Notes: generated by a model not told the origin, from the sequence alone. A DNA stretch of 64,000 nt from Macrotis lagotis (GCF_037893015.1 NC_133666.1:655242869-655306868), one strand, 5' to 3'. Counted from the stretch's first letter, positions 23,234 through 32,912 are shown. Program-made: numbers and translations.

Positions 23234-25627
23234 GATGAGATTGAGGAATTGCTAGCAGCAATCCAATTTGGCAGAGACCCAGAATATAGGAAGGGGAATA
23301 GTAGGAAATACAAGAAAGGTAGATTTGAGCTAGATTGTGGAGAGCCTGAAATAACTGGCAAGGGAGCATATGTTCTATTCTGGAGGTTTATTCTGAAGAT
23401 TTGGGAGCAGAAAAGCTTTGTCCTCATAGAAAGATTACTTAAGCAGCTGTGTGGAGCAAGGGAGAAGTAGGGGCAGAAAGAACAATCAAGCTTTGACCAG
23501 ATCCCCTCTATCATTATTAATAGTAAGAGGACCCACCCATGAGCCATGTTTTGCTAACTACCTGGAGGGGGGGGAGGAAAAAGAGAAAAGTCAAAAATAA
23601 TCCTAAAATTTGGAACATGGGTGACTGGGGAAATGTCATTACCATCTCCAGAAATAGTTAAATGAAAAGGCCAAGCAGGTTTAAGAGAAAAGACAGAACT
23701 CACTTTGGGGCATGTTGAGATTGAGATCTCTCAACAATCTTTTAGATTGTAGAAATGGCCTGGAAGCAAATGGAGGCTACTCTTTGGAATCTCAGAAGCA
23801 GGGGCCCAGATGGACGTGGAGATTTGGGAGTCACTTATAGAGAAGGGGTCAGTGAAGCTAAGGCCAGGTCAGTGTGATAAGCAGTGCTTTTATATCTTGG
23901 GAAGAGGTGAAATGAAAGAGACTGGTTGAAGAAAAGCTTCTGGGAATGCACTGATGATGGCATCTAGTGATGGGTAGGGAAGAGGGTGTATCAGACTGAG
24001 CTAGTGTACACTATGATGGGAGGACACCTGGGACTTTAAAGGTTGGTAAAGCCATCCATTATCTCACCCAGTCTTCACAACCATTCTGTAAGATAAGGAC
24101 TCCCCTTTCACAGAGGAAGAAACTGAGGTCCAGAGAAGGCAAGTGACTTGCCCATGGTCACACAGTGTCAGACGCAGGATTGAAAGTCACGTTTCTCCTG
24201 GCTCAGCAGCCTCCAGGGCTCGGCCAGCATGGACTCCATTCATTGCCATCTCTGTTTCCAAAGATCAACAGATCCCAGGATTCCTGGCCTGCCCATCTCT
24301 GGCTCCTGTCCACACAGTCTCTCGAGATGGCGCAAACTTATAAACTCAAAATGCATCTGGTGCTTTTTCTTTCATCTGACCCAGAGAACAACGTGAACTT
24401 GAATGCAGGTCTCTTGGCTCCCCACCCTACTGTAGCTACTTCCCCGCCAAAGAGTTTCCCCTGAGTAACCATGTCTCAGAACTGCCACTGAACCATGGAC
24501 TGTCATTTCCCAAACAGAGAGACTGAGGTAACAGAGTGGGTCAGGACCAGTCCAAGGTCACCCAGTGAATTAGTAATCCCAGGTTCGCTGACTTCCATTT
24601 CAGGGTTATTTCCTTCTACCTTATCTTCTCCTCAGATTAGGGAGTTCCCAGTCCTTATAGCAGAGTGGCCGAAGGTGCTAGAGGTCAGATGACCAGGAAA
24701 AAGCCCCATGTAGGAGTCAAGACTCCGGGGTCCCTGTGTAAGGTGCCCCCTCTCCCAAAGGGCCTGGGCGAGGAAGGGGCAAAGGGAGTTATGGGTAAAC
24801 AGAAGCTGTGGAGGGAGAAAGAACGGAGAGGACACGGGCCGGGGTTCCATCCGGCCCCTGCTGGCCCCCAGAACAGGTTGGTCGGGACTGCCGGAGCTGG
24901 ATGGGAAGGATGCTGCCCGCCTGCCTCCATCCGCGGCCGCCCCTCTGCCGTCCGGAGGCTCCGCAAGGCCTAGGTCTCACTCACCCCGGGCCGGGCAGCC
25001 GTGCGGAGGGTGGGCTCCACCCTCGGAGGGGAGGGTGCTCGGGGGCAGCTGCGGAGAAGCTGAGGCTTCAGCTGAGGCCAGCAGGCCTGCCTTCTGGGCA
25101 GCCGGGCCGGCCGGGCCCCCGGCGGCGGAGGGAGCCCGGGGGTGCGGGTCCTGGCCGGGCCACCCGGGCGGGGCCGGCTTCGGACCGGGGGCCGCATTCG
25201 GGTTGAAGGAAAGGGAGTCGCGGCCGAATTGCCCAGTGGGGGCGATGGCCAGGGAGCTTCGGCTCCGGCCGGGCCGGGGGGCAGGGCCGGACACCTGGCC
25301 GCGGGAGCGCGGCCCCTCCCCGGCCCCGGCCCCGGCCCCGGCCCCGCCGCAGCGGGAGGGGGGGCAAAGTCCGAGCGGGGGGAGGGGCGCCCGCGCCCCC
25401 TCCCCGCGCCGGCCTTTGTTCCCCCGGGCCCCAGGCCGACCCCGCCCCCCGCACCTGCCGCGCCCGGCCCGCGCCCTACCTGCGCCCCCGAAGGCGGCCC
25501 GCAGCACCCAGGCCAGGCTGGCGGCCGTCTTGGCCCGCGGGAAGTCGTACTGGTCCAGGGGCTTGATCTCGGGCACCAGGAAGGTCTTGCGCAGCGGCCC
25601 GGGGCCGGCGGGCGCCGCCTCCACCAT
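6729..25627 (-). CDS. CAMSAP3: CAMSAP3 (Nezha), calmodulin-regulated spectrin-associated protein 3, complete
   Basis: Coding exons in transcript order: 25627-25480, 17962-17709, 16973-16851, 16504-16418, (16215-16183), (15550-15503), 15203-15065, 14410-14271, 13703-13610, 13252-13198, 13011-12938, 12822-12753, 12228-10662, 10579-10440, 9404-9148, 9058-8959, 7773-7661, 7337-7219, 7031-6729. All junctions are GT-AG and keep frame; 1287 residues with both bracketed microexons, 1260 without. The start ATG (25625-25627) has G at -3 and +4 and begins MVEAAPAGPGPL as in the human protein. Order of domains: N-terminal region, CH domain (about 230-345), Pro/Ser-rich linker, coiled coils (about 615-650, 728-757, 945-1010), CKK domain (about 1150-1287). 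The family binds and stabilises non-centrosomal microtubule minus ends in epithelial cells. CAMSAP1 and CAMSAP2 are excluded by sequence and by synteny with XAB2 and PNPLA6. Confidence 0.98.
7774..8958 (-). other. CAMSAP3: CAMSAP3 intron with SINE and L3/CR1-like remnant
   Basis: A minus-oriented WSINE-type element (7931-8066) sits between near-identical 'catcacat' flanks. From about 8090 to 8700 the sequence resembles the 3' part of an old L3/CR1-type LINE (phrases such as 'agtctaaatctgcctctcagc'). The same family appears again at 51.4-51.9 kb. An A run occurs at 8743-8759. Confidence 0.6.
9405..10439 (-). other. CAMSAP3: CAMSAP3 intron with MIR elements and a TA microsatellite
   Basis: MIR-type CORE-SINE sequence in antisense orientation spans about 9826-10035 ('gatcctcacaacaaccctgg'), with a second similar fragment at about 10085-10210. 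A (TA)n tract lies at 10380-10415, only about 25 nt past the donor of the exon 10579-10440. Confidence 0.65.
10662..12228 (-). other. CAMSAP3: CAMSAP3 large central exon (1567 nt)
   Basis: This single exon encodes about 522 residues: the acidic FGLDSDVDVVMGDPVLLR block, a Pro-rich segment with repeated SKP/SKL motifs, a first coiled coil (EEKRRAIEAQKRRIEAIFAK), a second (AVSKLSAALSSLQRDMQRLT), and a Pro/Ser/Arg-rich stretch before ELRLAPLTRVLTPPHDVD. The acceptor is the CAG whose AG is the complement of 12229-12230. It joins the exon ending at 12753 to give NRQLSRPLSQAV in frame, whereas the next downstream AG (12213-12214) would break the frame. Confidence 0.95.
13380..13570 (-). repeat. MIR-type CORE-SINE
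   Basis: Antisense MIR-like sequence: 'ttatggggaaactgaggcag' followed by 'aggagcttgcccaagggtca'. It lies in the CAMSAP3 intron between exons 13703-13610 and 13252-13198. It is old and diverged. Confidence 0.6.
13610..15203 (-). other. CAMSAP3: CAMSAP3 calponin-homology (CH) domain exons
   Basis: Exons 15203-15065, 14410-14271 and 13703-13610 encode the CH domain. Recognisable blocks are IRYRKDRAVARRAPCFPV, DLASGAALAAIIHCYCPQLL, MSVADSLYNLQLVQDF and LLAELFLCFEVLKPDFV. In CAMSAPs this CH domain is thought to have protein-partner rather than classical actin-binding roles. Phases 0/1/0 join without gaps. Confidence 0.95.
14411..15064 (-). other. CAMSAP3: CAMSAP3 intron with GT microsatellite and Mar1-like SINE
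   Basis: An interrupted (GT)n/(TA)n tract runs from about 14541 to 14660. A Mar1-type CORE-SINE follows at about 14757-15020, reading 'tcagtcattttagttgtgtc' and 'gacgaggaaactgaggc'-like phrases, and ending near a 'taataaatc' tail. Confidence 0.65.
15503..15550 (-). other. CAMSAP3: CAMSAP3 48-nt microexon (HAVAFCLKESGSKPPV)
   Basis: It has a polypyrimidine tract with CAG acceptor and a GTAACG donor, with phase 0 on both sides, so it can be skipped or included without frame change. It encodes 16 residues just before IRYRKD. From memory the two human CAMSAP3 isoforms differ by 27 residues at this place, which equals 11 plus 16 from the two microexons here. It is very likely a regulated cassette. 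Confidence 0.85.
16183..16215 (-). other. CAMSAP3: CAMSAP3 33-nt microexon (CPTRWYWKLVP)
   Basis: Its acceptor CAG is preceded by a long pyrimidine tract and its donor is the strong GTAAGTGGG. The 33 nt are in phase 0 on both sides, encode 11 residues without a stop, and sit between the exon ending AAQPS (16418) and the 48-nt microexon. It is too short to be found by ORF length and was recognised from splice sites and the family's alternative 27-residue insert. Confidence 0.8.
16551..16696 (-). repeat. WSINE-type tRNA-derived SINE
   Basis: Full-length antisense copy starting in a T run ('aggtttttgcaagg') and ending at the tRNA-like head 'gccgcccc'. Both ends are flanked by the 15-16 nt duplication ctagggcttggtttt (about 16539-16553 and 16698-16712), a clear target-site duplication. 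It lies in a CAMSAP3 intron. Confidence 0.85.
17045..17665 (+). repeat. L1 LINE 3' end fragment
   Basis: This matches the 3' terminal region seen repeatedly in the window ('caaagaattggaaattgagg', 'agaacctagagaacactgta', 'acatgactaatatggaaata'). It is antisense to CAMSAP3 and lies inside the intron 16974-17708. A short GA repeat follows at 17648-17662. Confidence 0.7.
19600..20190 (+). repeat. L2 LINE 3' remnant
   Basis: It contains L2-like phrases ('aatcaaataaaaacccactg', 'aagccctgaataacctgact') and ends with 'cagtaggtgcttaataaatg', the usual L2 terminus. It is diverged, and no reading frame is preserved. Confidence 0.6.
20829..20890. repeat. (CA)n microsatellite
   Basis: About 20 pure CA dinucleotides followed by interrupted CA/TG-rich sequence, in CAMSAP3 intron 1. 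Confidence 0.95.
20930..21700 (+). repeat. L2 LINE 3' remnant
   Basis: The sequence reads like L2 3' sequence ('ccctattacctttagaatga', then 'acagtaggtgcttttaaatt' near the end). A 15-20 nt C run interrupts it at 21487-21511. Confidence 0.55.
21772..21960 (-). repeat. MIR-type CORE-SINE
   Basis: Antisense MIR: 'attatctcaacaataactct', 'ttttacagatgaggaaactg', 'atgatctgcccaggttcata'. Diverged. Confidence 0.65.
22037..22315 (-). repeat. CORE-SINE (family with 'tttgttttcaaataagacc' head)
   Basis: It ends with the shared CORE-SINE/tRNA-like section ('gacttgcccaaagtcacata ... ggtgctctacccactgcacc'). A sense copy of the same family lies at about 34770-35035. Confidence 0.6.
22675..23045 (+). repeat. 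Mar1-like CORE-SINE, two overlapping fragments
   Basis: Two successive sense fragments share 'actagctgtgtgaccctggg' and 'ggcaaaccactccaacatc'-like phrases (about 22675-22850 and 22855-23045). They are either two insertions or an internal duplication. Confidence 0.55.
23198..23232. repeat. (GA)n microsatellite
   Basis: Pure GA dinucleotide tract of about 34 nt in CAMSAP3 intron 1. Confidence 0.95.
25318..25345. repeat. GGCCCC/GGGGCC hexanucleotide repeat in CAMSAP3 intron 1
   Basis: (CCCCGG)4 followed by CCCC on the + strand, i.e. GGGGCC repeats in the CAMSAP3 transcript, starting about 135 nt downstream of the exon 1 donor. It is short here (about 4.5 units). Confidence 0.9.
25480..25627 (-). 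other. CAMSAP3: CAMSAP3 coding exon 1
   Basis: It encodes MVEAAPAGPGPL through AWVLRAAFGGA, plus one base. The donor is GTAGGG. It joins the exon at 17962 to give GGAEHVPSELWEPFY. The start is chosen because it matches the family N-terminus and has a good initiation context. Confidence 0.95.
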
Positions 25628-25721
25628 GACGGCGCCGGGGCGCGCGGGCCGGCTGCCCGGGGCGGGCCTGGGTCCGGGCCGGGGCGCGCCGCAGCTGCCG
25701 GGCCGGGCTCCGGCTCCAGGT

Positions 25722-25757
25722 GCGGCGGCAGCGGCGGCGGCGGCGGCGGCGGCGGCG
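25722..25757. repeat. CGG/CCG trinucleotide repeat upstream of CAMSAP3 ATG
   Basis: About 12 triplets with one CAG interruption (CTG on the transcript strand), 95-130 nt before the start codon. Depending on the transcription start it lies in the 5' UTR or the core promoter. Confidence 0.9.
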
Positions 25758-26434
25758 TCCCCGCGCCCCCCCGCGCCCCGCCCCGCGCCCCGCCCCGGGG
25801 CCGAGCCTCAGGGACGCCCCGCCCCGCCCGCGCGCGGACCCCGGCCCCCCGCTCCCGCCCCCCGACCCCGCGATGCCCGAGGGACAGAGCCGCGGAGGCC
25901 GGGCCCGGGGGGCGCGCCGGCCGGGGGGGCTCCTCGGGGGTGCGGAGCAGGGGCGGGGCTTTCTGGCTCCCGCCCCCCGCCTCCTCCACCCACCGGGACA
26001 GACTGACAGACAGGCCTCCATTGTGAGGCTCCTGGGCGCACCTGAACCCGGAGCACAAAGGAGGCCTGTCTGGCCGCCGGGCCGCGCCCGGCCCCTGCTC
26101 GGGGGTGGGCGCGCGGCAAGCAGGCAGGTGGGTGGTGTCGGGGCTTGCGCTGTGCCAACGTGTGCGGGGAGGCGGGCGTGGGCTCGGATGTGTGCACGGG
26201 GGCAGGGTGGGTGCCCGGCCCCGCAGGGCTGGGGAGGGAGCGCATGGGAGGGGCGTGTCCGCGCCTCGGGGAGGGGGCCCGGCCTGGAGTGGAGGTGGCA
26301 GCCGGGGTGGGTGTGTGTGTGTGTGGCAGATCCCAGGGATCGGGGCCTGGCTCCTGCTCTGGCTCTGCCTAGTGACCTTGCACAAGTCCGTCGTCCCTGC
26401 CCTGCCCAAGATCCTCCCCCGTAAGGTTTAGGCT

Positions 26435-27777
26435 CACACCTAGACCTGCACTCGTGAATGTCTTCACGGACACGCAGATTCAGGGTCACAGAGATTCAGA
26501 ACACTCCGGGGTCAAGGGTAAGGCCGGCCTCGCCAGGCACCAGATTCAGTCCTCTCTGACCTAGGTACATGAAGGGGTTTGGGCTCCAGGATTGTGATTA
26601 TGGGGTGGTCTGGCAAATTCAAGTTGAAGTCAACCGCGAGAATCTAAAAAGGGTCAAGCCTGCCCGGCCTCTCCTTGTCTATGTACTGGAGGCCTGGCTT
26701 CTAATCGGTCTCTGCTTAGTGACCTTGGACAAGTCCAGCGCCCCTGCCTGCCCCCCCAGACTGTTCCCCTGTAAAGTAAGGGGTTTAGGCTCCTTGGTCT
26801 CTTTCCAAGGTTCTGATTCTGGGTGTCCAGCACATTCATGTGGAAGTCAACTGTAGAAAAGGTAAAAAGAGTTAAGCCCGCCAGGCCAATCCCTGTCTGT
26901 GAATACACTGGAGCTTCTGGCTGCCAGCACTCCCACCTGCGTGCTCATATTTCACGTGATGACCAACAGCGATTCCCATGACCTTTTCGGCAACAAAGGA
27001 CAAACTGGTGTGGAAGCACCAGTGCATGTATGAACATAGCTCCTCACAGAACTGCAAATCTCTATCCATATGTGTGTGTGACGCGAGTGAATATCTTCAT
27101 GGACACATAGATTCAGAACACTCTGGAATCAAGGGCGGGGGTAGCTACTGGGTTCAGTCCTTTATGACCTAGGAAGAATTCAAACTAAGTGGGAGCCCAG
27201 GGGAAAGAGCCCTTGGGGGAGAAGTGAAAAAGCCAGACTTAAGGGTTTTAGAAATTGGGGAGTCCAGGGATCCTGCTCCCAGCCCCAAGTGACTGCTGAA
27301 AACCACCTAGGAGTGCTGACACAAATGGAGTTGACTCTTAAGGAGTTTTCCAGAGAGGCAGTCTATTATGGTGGATAAAGTGCTGGTGGACCCAGAAGAC
27401 CTGGGTTCAAATCCCTAGAGGCAGTATGATATAGTGGATAATGGGCTTGCAGACCAGAAAACCTGGATTCAGATTCCAGCTCATTGGTTAACTTAGTGAC
27501 TGTGGACAAGTCACTTCACCTCCCTCAGCCTGCTCTAAGCTTATACACAAAATGAAGAGGTTGGATATACTTCAGGATCTAGATCTAGGTTCCAGACAAA
27601 GTGTGTGTGGAGGCACCAGTGCATTGATGAGCATAACACCTCACCAAACTGCAAACCTACATCCACAGGTATGCAACACTCATGAATATTTTCATGGACA
27701 CGTAGATTCAGAACACTCTGGGATTAAGGGTAGGGACAGCCCAGACAGGTACTGGATTCGATCCTTTGTGACCTAGG
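26435..27777. repeat. Degenerate tandem triplication, period about 606 bp
   Basis: Three related blocks end in the same 'gacctagg' at 26558-26565, 27166-27173 and 27770-27777 (spacings 608 and 604). Each carries 'tcttca/ggacac' followed by 'agattcag' and 'aacactc'. Copies 2 and 3 can be aligned further upstream, from about 27000 and 27597 ('caccagtgcat', 'actgcaaa'). MIR-like fragments lie between them. The array begins immediately outside the CAMSAP3 CpG island. Confidence 0.8.
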
Positions 27778-30360
27778 GATGTTCTCCCTCAGGTGAAGTC
27801 TCGTCCCCCCTAAACCCCCAGCATCCTTTGCAGGACTTTCTTCCTTCACCAAGCTGAGACTAACTGGCTGCAGTCTAGCCCTCGGATCTTGTGAACAAAG
27901 CTGGGGGAACAGGATTGAGTGCAGCCAGAGGGGCGTATCCTTCTGTGAAAGAGAAAAGGCCCAGCGTATTTACCCCTCACCCTGAAACTGTTCCCTTCCC
28001 AAGACCCAAGCACTCAGTCCTCCAACCCCCACACTAACCTGACTGGTACACCCAGCCCAGAGCTAGCTGCATGGCAGGGCAGCTGGGTGCCTCCTGCTGG
28101 GGTTCCACCCATGATGCCCAGTTAATTGAAGCCCCAGCCCTCCCCCGGGGGCTTGTTCCCTGGGACAGGGCAGGCCCCACAGGCCTGGGCAGCTCCCCTA
28201 GACAGCCAGGCTCCCCCAGCTCCTCTGGGGTGTGGGGAGGAGAGACCCACATATCTAAGCCCGAATTGACCTTGTAGACCTCGCTTCTCTTCCTCAGGAC
28301 TCAGACCCCCAAATCTCCAGGCTTCCCAAACTTCTCTCCCTCCCCACAGTGCCTTCAGCCCCTTCCCCTTCTTCTACCTCATTCTCCCCTAATTAAAACC
28401 CAGGTCATGGCACCTTAGAGCCTGGGGTTGACGATGGAGAATTTCCAGATCTAATTAAAAGGGCGTTGGTTAACCAGTCCCAGTCATTAAAGACTGAGAC
28501 CCAGCTACCAACATCTGAGAGGGCCCCTGGGGTCTCAGGGGAGTAGAAATATCAGAATCCCTTTGGGGTCATGGGGAGCAATGGAAAGCTCATTGGACTT
28601 GCAGGCAGAAACTCTGAGTTTGATTCTGCTTCTGCCAGCAATCATCCACCATCCAATTATGGGCAAGTCTGCTCTAAGCCTCAGTTTCTTTATCTATGAA
28701 CTGGGGACAATAAACATTTCTACCGCCCACCCCAGAGGAATGCTGTGGGGATCAAGTGAAGTAATGTCTGTGAAAATACTTTGTAATAATAAAGTGTCAT
28801 CCAATTTTTTTAACAATGCAGACTCTCAGACAATGGGGGGAGGGGGGATTTGGAGGGGGGGCATGGGCTTCTCTTCCTCAACCCCATTTTGAAGGGAAAA
28901 GTTAAGAGGAAGGACGCTATCTCCCAACCAGCACCATTCAAGAAGGATTTTAAAGAGAGGGCTCTACCTTTGGGGATTCGGAGGAGAGTGTCTCCATTTC
29001 CTCCTCCCAACATCATTCCCAGGGGGGATTTGGAAAGGGCCCTTCTACCTTCCCCCAAAGCCATTCCTACCATTCTGGACCATAGCCCAGTTAAGCGGAT
29101 TAATTTGTCCTCAGAATTCCAGTCTGGCCTTAGAAATTACAGCTCTGATCTGTGTTCCCAGAATTCCCCTGGTCCCAAATGGGGTCTGTCCCTCCCACTG
29201 AGGCTATGGCTTTCCCTGACCCATCCAGAAAAGACTCCCTTACAGGCATGCAACAGGCAATGATCCAGGAAAGGAGAGGAGAGATGGGCTGGCTCAGCAA
29301 ATCTTTTACTCTAATTAATAAACTGGATAAGGTATTTTCACAATGGTTGTTCTAAACTACTTTCCTCAAATCTCCAGTCCTCTTTACCCCATCAGGGAAC
29401 CGAACACTACAAAGGTCATATGTCCAGAGTTCCCTTTCCCACATATGGAAGTCTTCCATTGTTTTCACCATCCCTTCTTCCTTTCTTCCTGTCCTCATGG
29501 AAAAGGTATCCATCCCTTCTTATGGACAGAACCTATCCCCAACTTCCTCAGGGACCTTTCTCTCCTGCATCTTTAATTTTAGATTTACCCTCCCCTCTGA
29601 CTCCTCAGTCTACCACTTACCCAGTCTCCCCTAGCCTAAAAAAAAAAAAATCTTCCTTTAAATCTTGCTACATTGCAGCTGAATTAGCCCATGCGGACTC
29701 ACTTCATATCCCATTGGATCTCTTTCATGATCTCTGGGGGAACCATTACCAAGTATCTACCCATCTGATTACAAGAAGAATGTAATCTCCTTGAGGGCAA
29801 AGGACCAAGTATCTTCAGTGTTTAGGACATAGTTGTCATTTAATGTCTGCCAAATTGTTTTGAATTTCCAAATTGTTGAAAAGTACAGAAGCATGTGCTT
29901 CTGAAATCCTCAGAAATCTGGATTCTGTTCCCCCCAAATTTTCCAAATCCAAATCTTTTCTCTGTCCTCATCTTCCTTGACCTCTAGCAACCATTCCCTT
30001 ATTCCTCCCTCCCCCACCCCTTATTATTGCAAGGCATTTTCACAGACATTACTTCATTGGATTCTGACTGCATTCCTCTGGGGTTAGCTGTAAAAGTGTG
30101 TATTATCCCCATTTCCCAGATGAAAAAAAAATTGTTCTAGTTGTTTCCCCACTCACTGTGGGAATCCCTACAATTAGTCTATTCCTAAAATCTTACTCTT
30201 AGAAATCGGATTCTAACAGTCATCTAGGTCAACTTTTTGTCTAATTTAGGAATCCCCTCCATGACTTCCTTTGTTTGACTAGCTGCAGTACAATAGGAGC
30301 TTATTACCTGTAAGGACAGACTAGTCCATTGTTAGTCAACTATTTTCAAGTTTTTTATAT
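27778..30360. other. Intergenic region upstream of CAMSAP3
   Basis: Mostly unique-looking sequence. A sense MIR-like element lies at about 28560-28810 ('atgggcaagtctgctctaag'), an 11-nt A run at 29638-29650, and an antisense MIR fragment at about 30005-30125. Two open frames of 130-140 codons here show no recognisable protein features and no conserved-looking splice sites. Nothing coding is supported. Confidence 0.65.
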
Positions 30361-30364
30361 TGGT

Positions 30365-30805
30365 GTCTGTCTCATATAGAATTTATGTCCATTTGCATGA
30401 CCTGATGCTGAGTGAGATGAGCAGAACCAGAAAAACATTGTACACCCTAACAGCAACATGGACTCACTCATTCCATCCAGTGCAACCATCAGGGACAATT
30501 TGGGGCTGTCTGCAATGGAAAATACCATCTGTATCCAGAGAAAGAACCGTGGAGTTTGAACAAAGACCGAGGACTATTACCTTTAATTTAGGGGGAAAAA
30601 AACCTGATATCTAATTGTCCCATCTTGCTCCCTCTTATACTTTATGTTTCTTCCTTAAGGATACGATTTCTCTCTCATCGCATTCAATTTGGATCAATGT
30701 ATACCATGGAAACAATGTAAAGATTGGCAAATTGCCTTCTGTGGGGGGTGGGGGGAGGGAAGTAAGATTAGGGGGAAAATTGTAAAACTCAAAATAAATA
30801 GAATT
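30365..30805 (+). repeat. L1 LINE 3' end fragment
   Basis: L1 3' terminal phrases: 'gcagaaccagaaaaacattg', 'tatccagagaaagaaccgtg', ending in an A-rich tail with 'aaataaataga'. Confidence 0.7.
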
Positions 30806-30938
30806 ATTCATAGAATTTATGTCCATTAGCCTTGATGCTGGTCTCTGCACCCATATATCAAAACTGAGACTTTTGAATATTTGAAGTTATTGATCAAAGA
30901 CCCTTAGAGTCTTTTCTTGCCCACCCACATTGCTTTTT

Positions 30939-31086
30939 TGTTTGCTTCTTTGGAGAGACAATAGGGGGGCTGGGATTAGTGACTTGCCCAGGATCACACA
31001 AATGGTGTATTTGGTTGGATTTGAACTCCAGTCCTCCTGCCTCCACACCCAATGCTCTATCTTCTGTAACACCCAGCTGCCCCTTT
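30939..31086 (-). repeat. Diverged tRNA-derived SINE
   Basis: Antisense copy with 'gtgacttgcccaggatcaca', 'tttgaactccagtcctcctg' and the head 'cacccagctgcccc'. More diverged than the WSINE copies in PNPLA6. Confidence 0.65.
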
Positions 31087-31089
31087 CAT

Positions 31090-32760
31090 CCTCACATCAT
31101 AAGATTTTGAGCCCCCCTCACTTCCCTCTTCTGGTTTCGCTCCAATCTATCACATCCTTCCTGAAATGTAGTGACAAAACTAGACAAAGTACTCCTTATG
31201 TCCCATAATTACATAGAAAACTGATGTTTCCTCTGTTCTGGACTCAACAACCTCAATTGAATTTGCTTTTCTGGATATCATGTCATCAGCACATACTGTG
31301 CTTGCAGCCCAGTGATAGTCAAATATCCTTTTGACTTGGACTGTTTGCTCTCTACAGCTCCTTTCTCCCCATCCCCCATTCCACCCCCCCCCACCTTCCC
31401 AACTTGTGTAATACATCCTGTTATAGTTGTCTCATTATTCCTTTCAATATAGATAATAGCCCTCTGCAGAGGACTTTCCTCGTGGATCTGTGATCTCATC
31501 AATGTGAATATTCTCTTGCTTGATACAGAAAGAAATCCATCTATTCCCTCTAATCTGATGGGAATTTTATACATGCCCTCCCATAAGTCTGACACATGGC
31601 ATCTGCCAAAATACGAGAGGCCTTCCTTAAATTCTCTTCACATCTCAAGAGACTATCAACTCCCTCTCAATCTTGTAGTTCCTCTTTTAAAGATAAGAGA
31701 CTGGGTTAGAAAGGTTAAGATATCCCTGGATCCTAAATCTGTCTAAACTAATAGCTGTATCAACTGAAAATCTGAAGACATCCTGGACAGAGTTTTGGAT
31801 TCAGAGATCACAATTCATGAAATTCATCCCAGGCTTTGTCATTTACTATAGCAGGTATGTGACTTTGGGCCAGTCACAATTTTTCTCAACTTCAGGTACT
31901 CATCATAAGGTTCTTTCCGGCTCAAAAATCTGATCAAATGATGGGAGGGACCTTAGGGACCATCTACACCTTCACACAAGCCAACTACCAGCCTTTCCTT
32001 CTAATCTCTAAAGCTAGATCCTGGATCCATAGGGACCCTCAGTCTGTTACAGTACTTAAAGCGATGAGAAACTCAGAGGATCTGAGTAGTGTTTAGGGAT
32101 ATTCAATTTTGTTCATTTCTATTTGACTCTTCCTTAGAATCCAGGTAACCATATAAGATTTTCTATTTGAATATAGGATTGTATGTCAGGAGTGGCTGGT
32201 CCAGGTACCTCTTTCTTTTGACTGGCTGCCTTTTCTTAATTCACTGATCCTGAACTTGGTTTGGAGGGAATATCCCTGGAGAAAGCATTCTACAGAGCTT
32301 GTCCTGATCAGGGAAAGCGCTAAATCTTGACCACTGAATTACCAGAGAAGCTTCTTTATAGGTATTTTGCCTGACTGTCCTTAGCATACCCATAAAGATA
32401 TAGTGGAAAGTGTTGGATTTGAAATCAGGGCACCTGAGTTTGAATCTTTCCTCTGTTAAATACTATTTGTAGGACCCTAAAAAGATGTTTAAGTTCTCAG
32501 GGACTCAGTTTTCTTACCTGTAAAGTGAAAGGAGTAGATTAGATGGTGCCTTCTAATTTTAAATCTATGCTCCAACATTGAACAAGACAGGGCCACAAGG
32601 AAGTAGCCATGTAACACACCATCAGAGACCTCCTTCTCTGTGGGTTAATACTTATTCACTAATTATTATTAATTTTTATTAGTAATATTGGTACTCTCAC
32701 TGTTTTCATTCAACCTATATACTAATTGCCATAAGAATACTATGAAACAATGTCTACTTC
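31090..32760. other. Intergenic, no gene recognised
   Basis: A sense MIR-like element is visible at about 32385-32575 ('tgttggatttgaaatcaggg', 'gactcagttttcttacctgt'). Otherwise AT-rich unique sequence without supported coding potential. Confidence 0.6.
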
Positions 32761-32762
32761 AT

Positions 32763-32912
32763 TTGGGGGGGGGGGTTTGTTTTTATTTTTTTGCAAGGCA
32801 ATGGGGGTTAAGTGACTTGTCCAAGATCACACAGCTAGGTAATTATTAAAGTGAGGCAGAATTTGAATTCAGATCCTCCTGACTCCAGGAGTGCTTTATC
32901 CACTGTGCTTCA
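32763..32912 (-). repeat. WSINE-type SINE, antisense
   Basis: Begins in a G/T-rich run and reads 'tttgcaaggcaatgggggtt', 'cacagctaggtaattattaa', 'ctttatccactgtg'. The tRNA-like head is degraded. Confidence 0.7.

Larger units (their letters stand above)
17963..25479 (-). other. CAMSAP3: CAMSAP3 intron 1 (7.5 kb)
   Basis: This long first intron carries MIR pieces (18655-18790, 18955-19255, 20260-20420, 21772-21960, 24050-24185), L2-type LINE remnants (19600-20190, 20470-20640, 20930-21700), a CORE-SINE (22037-22315), a Mar1-like SINE (22675-23045), a (CA)n tract (20829-20890), a (GA)n tract (23198-23232) and a C run (21487-21511). The 5' 500 nt (24980-25479) are part of the CpG island. No additional exon with coding homology was recognised. 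Confidence 0.75.
24840..26300 (-). promoter_or_regulatory. CAMSAP3: CpG island and promoter region of CAMSAP3
   Basis: About 1.4 kb of very GC-rich, CpG-dense sequence surrounds coding exon 1 (25480-25627), in sharp contrast to the AT-rich flanks. No TATA box was noticed upstream of the start codon on the - strand. No upstream ATG was seen on the - strand for about 390 nt before the start codon. The transcription start is not resolved. Long open frames on both strands are a by-product of the base composition. Confidence 0.85.

Noticed and set aside
24970-26489. Long overlapping open frames on both strands (up to 479 codons) in the CpG island
   Set aside because: Low-complexity Pro/Ala/Arg/Gly translations caused by GC richness and lack of stops. 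Only the 25480-25627 segment on the - strand matches a protein and has a donor site.
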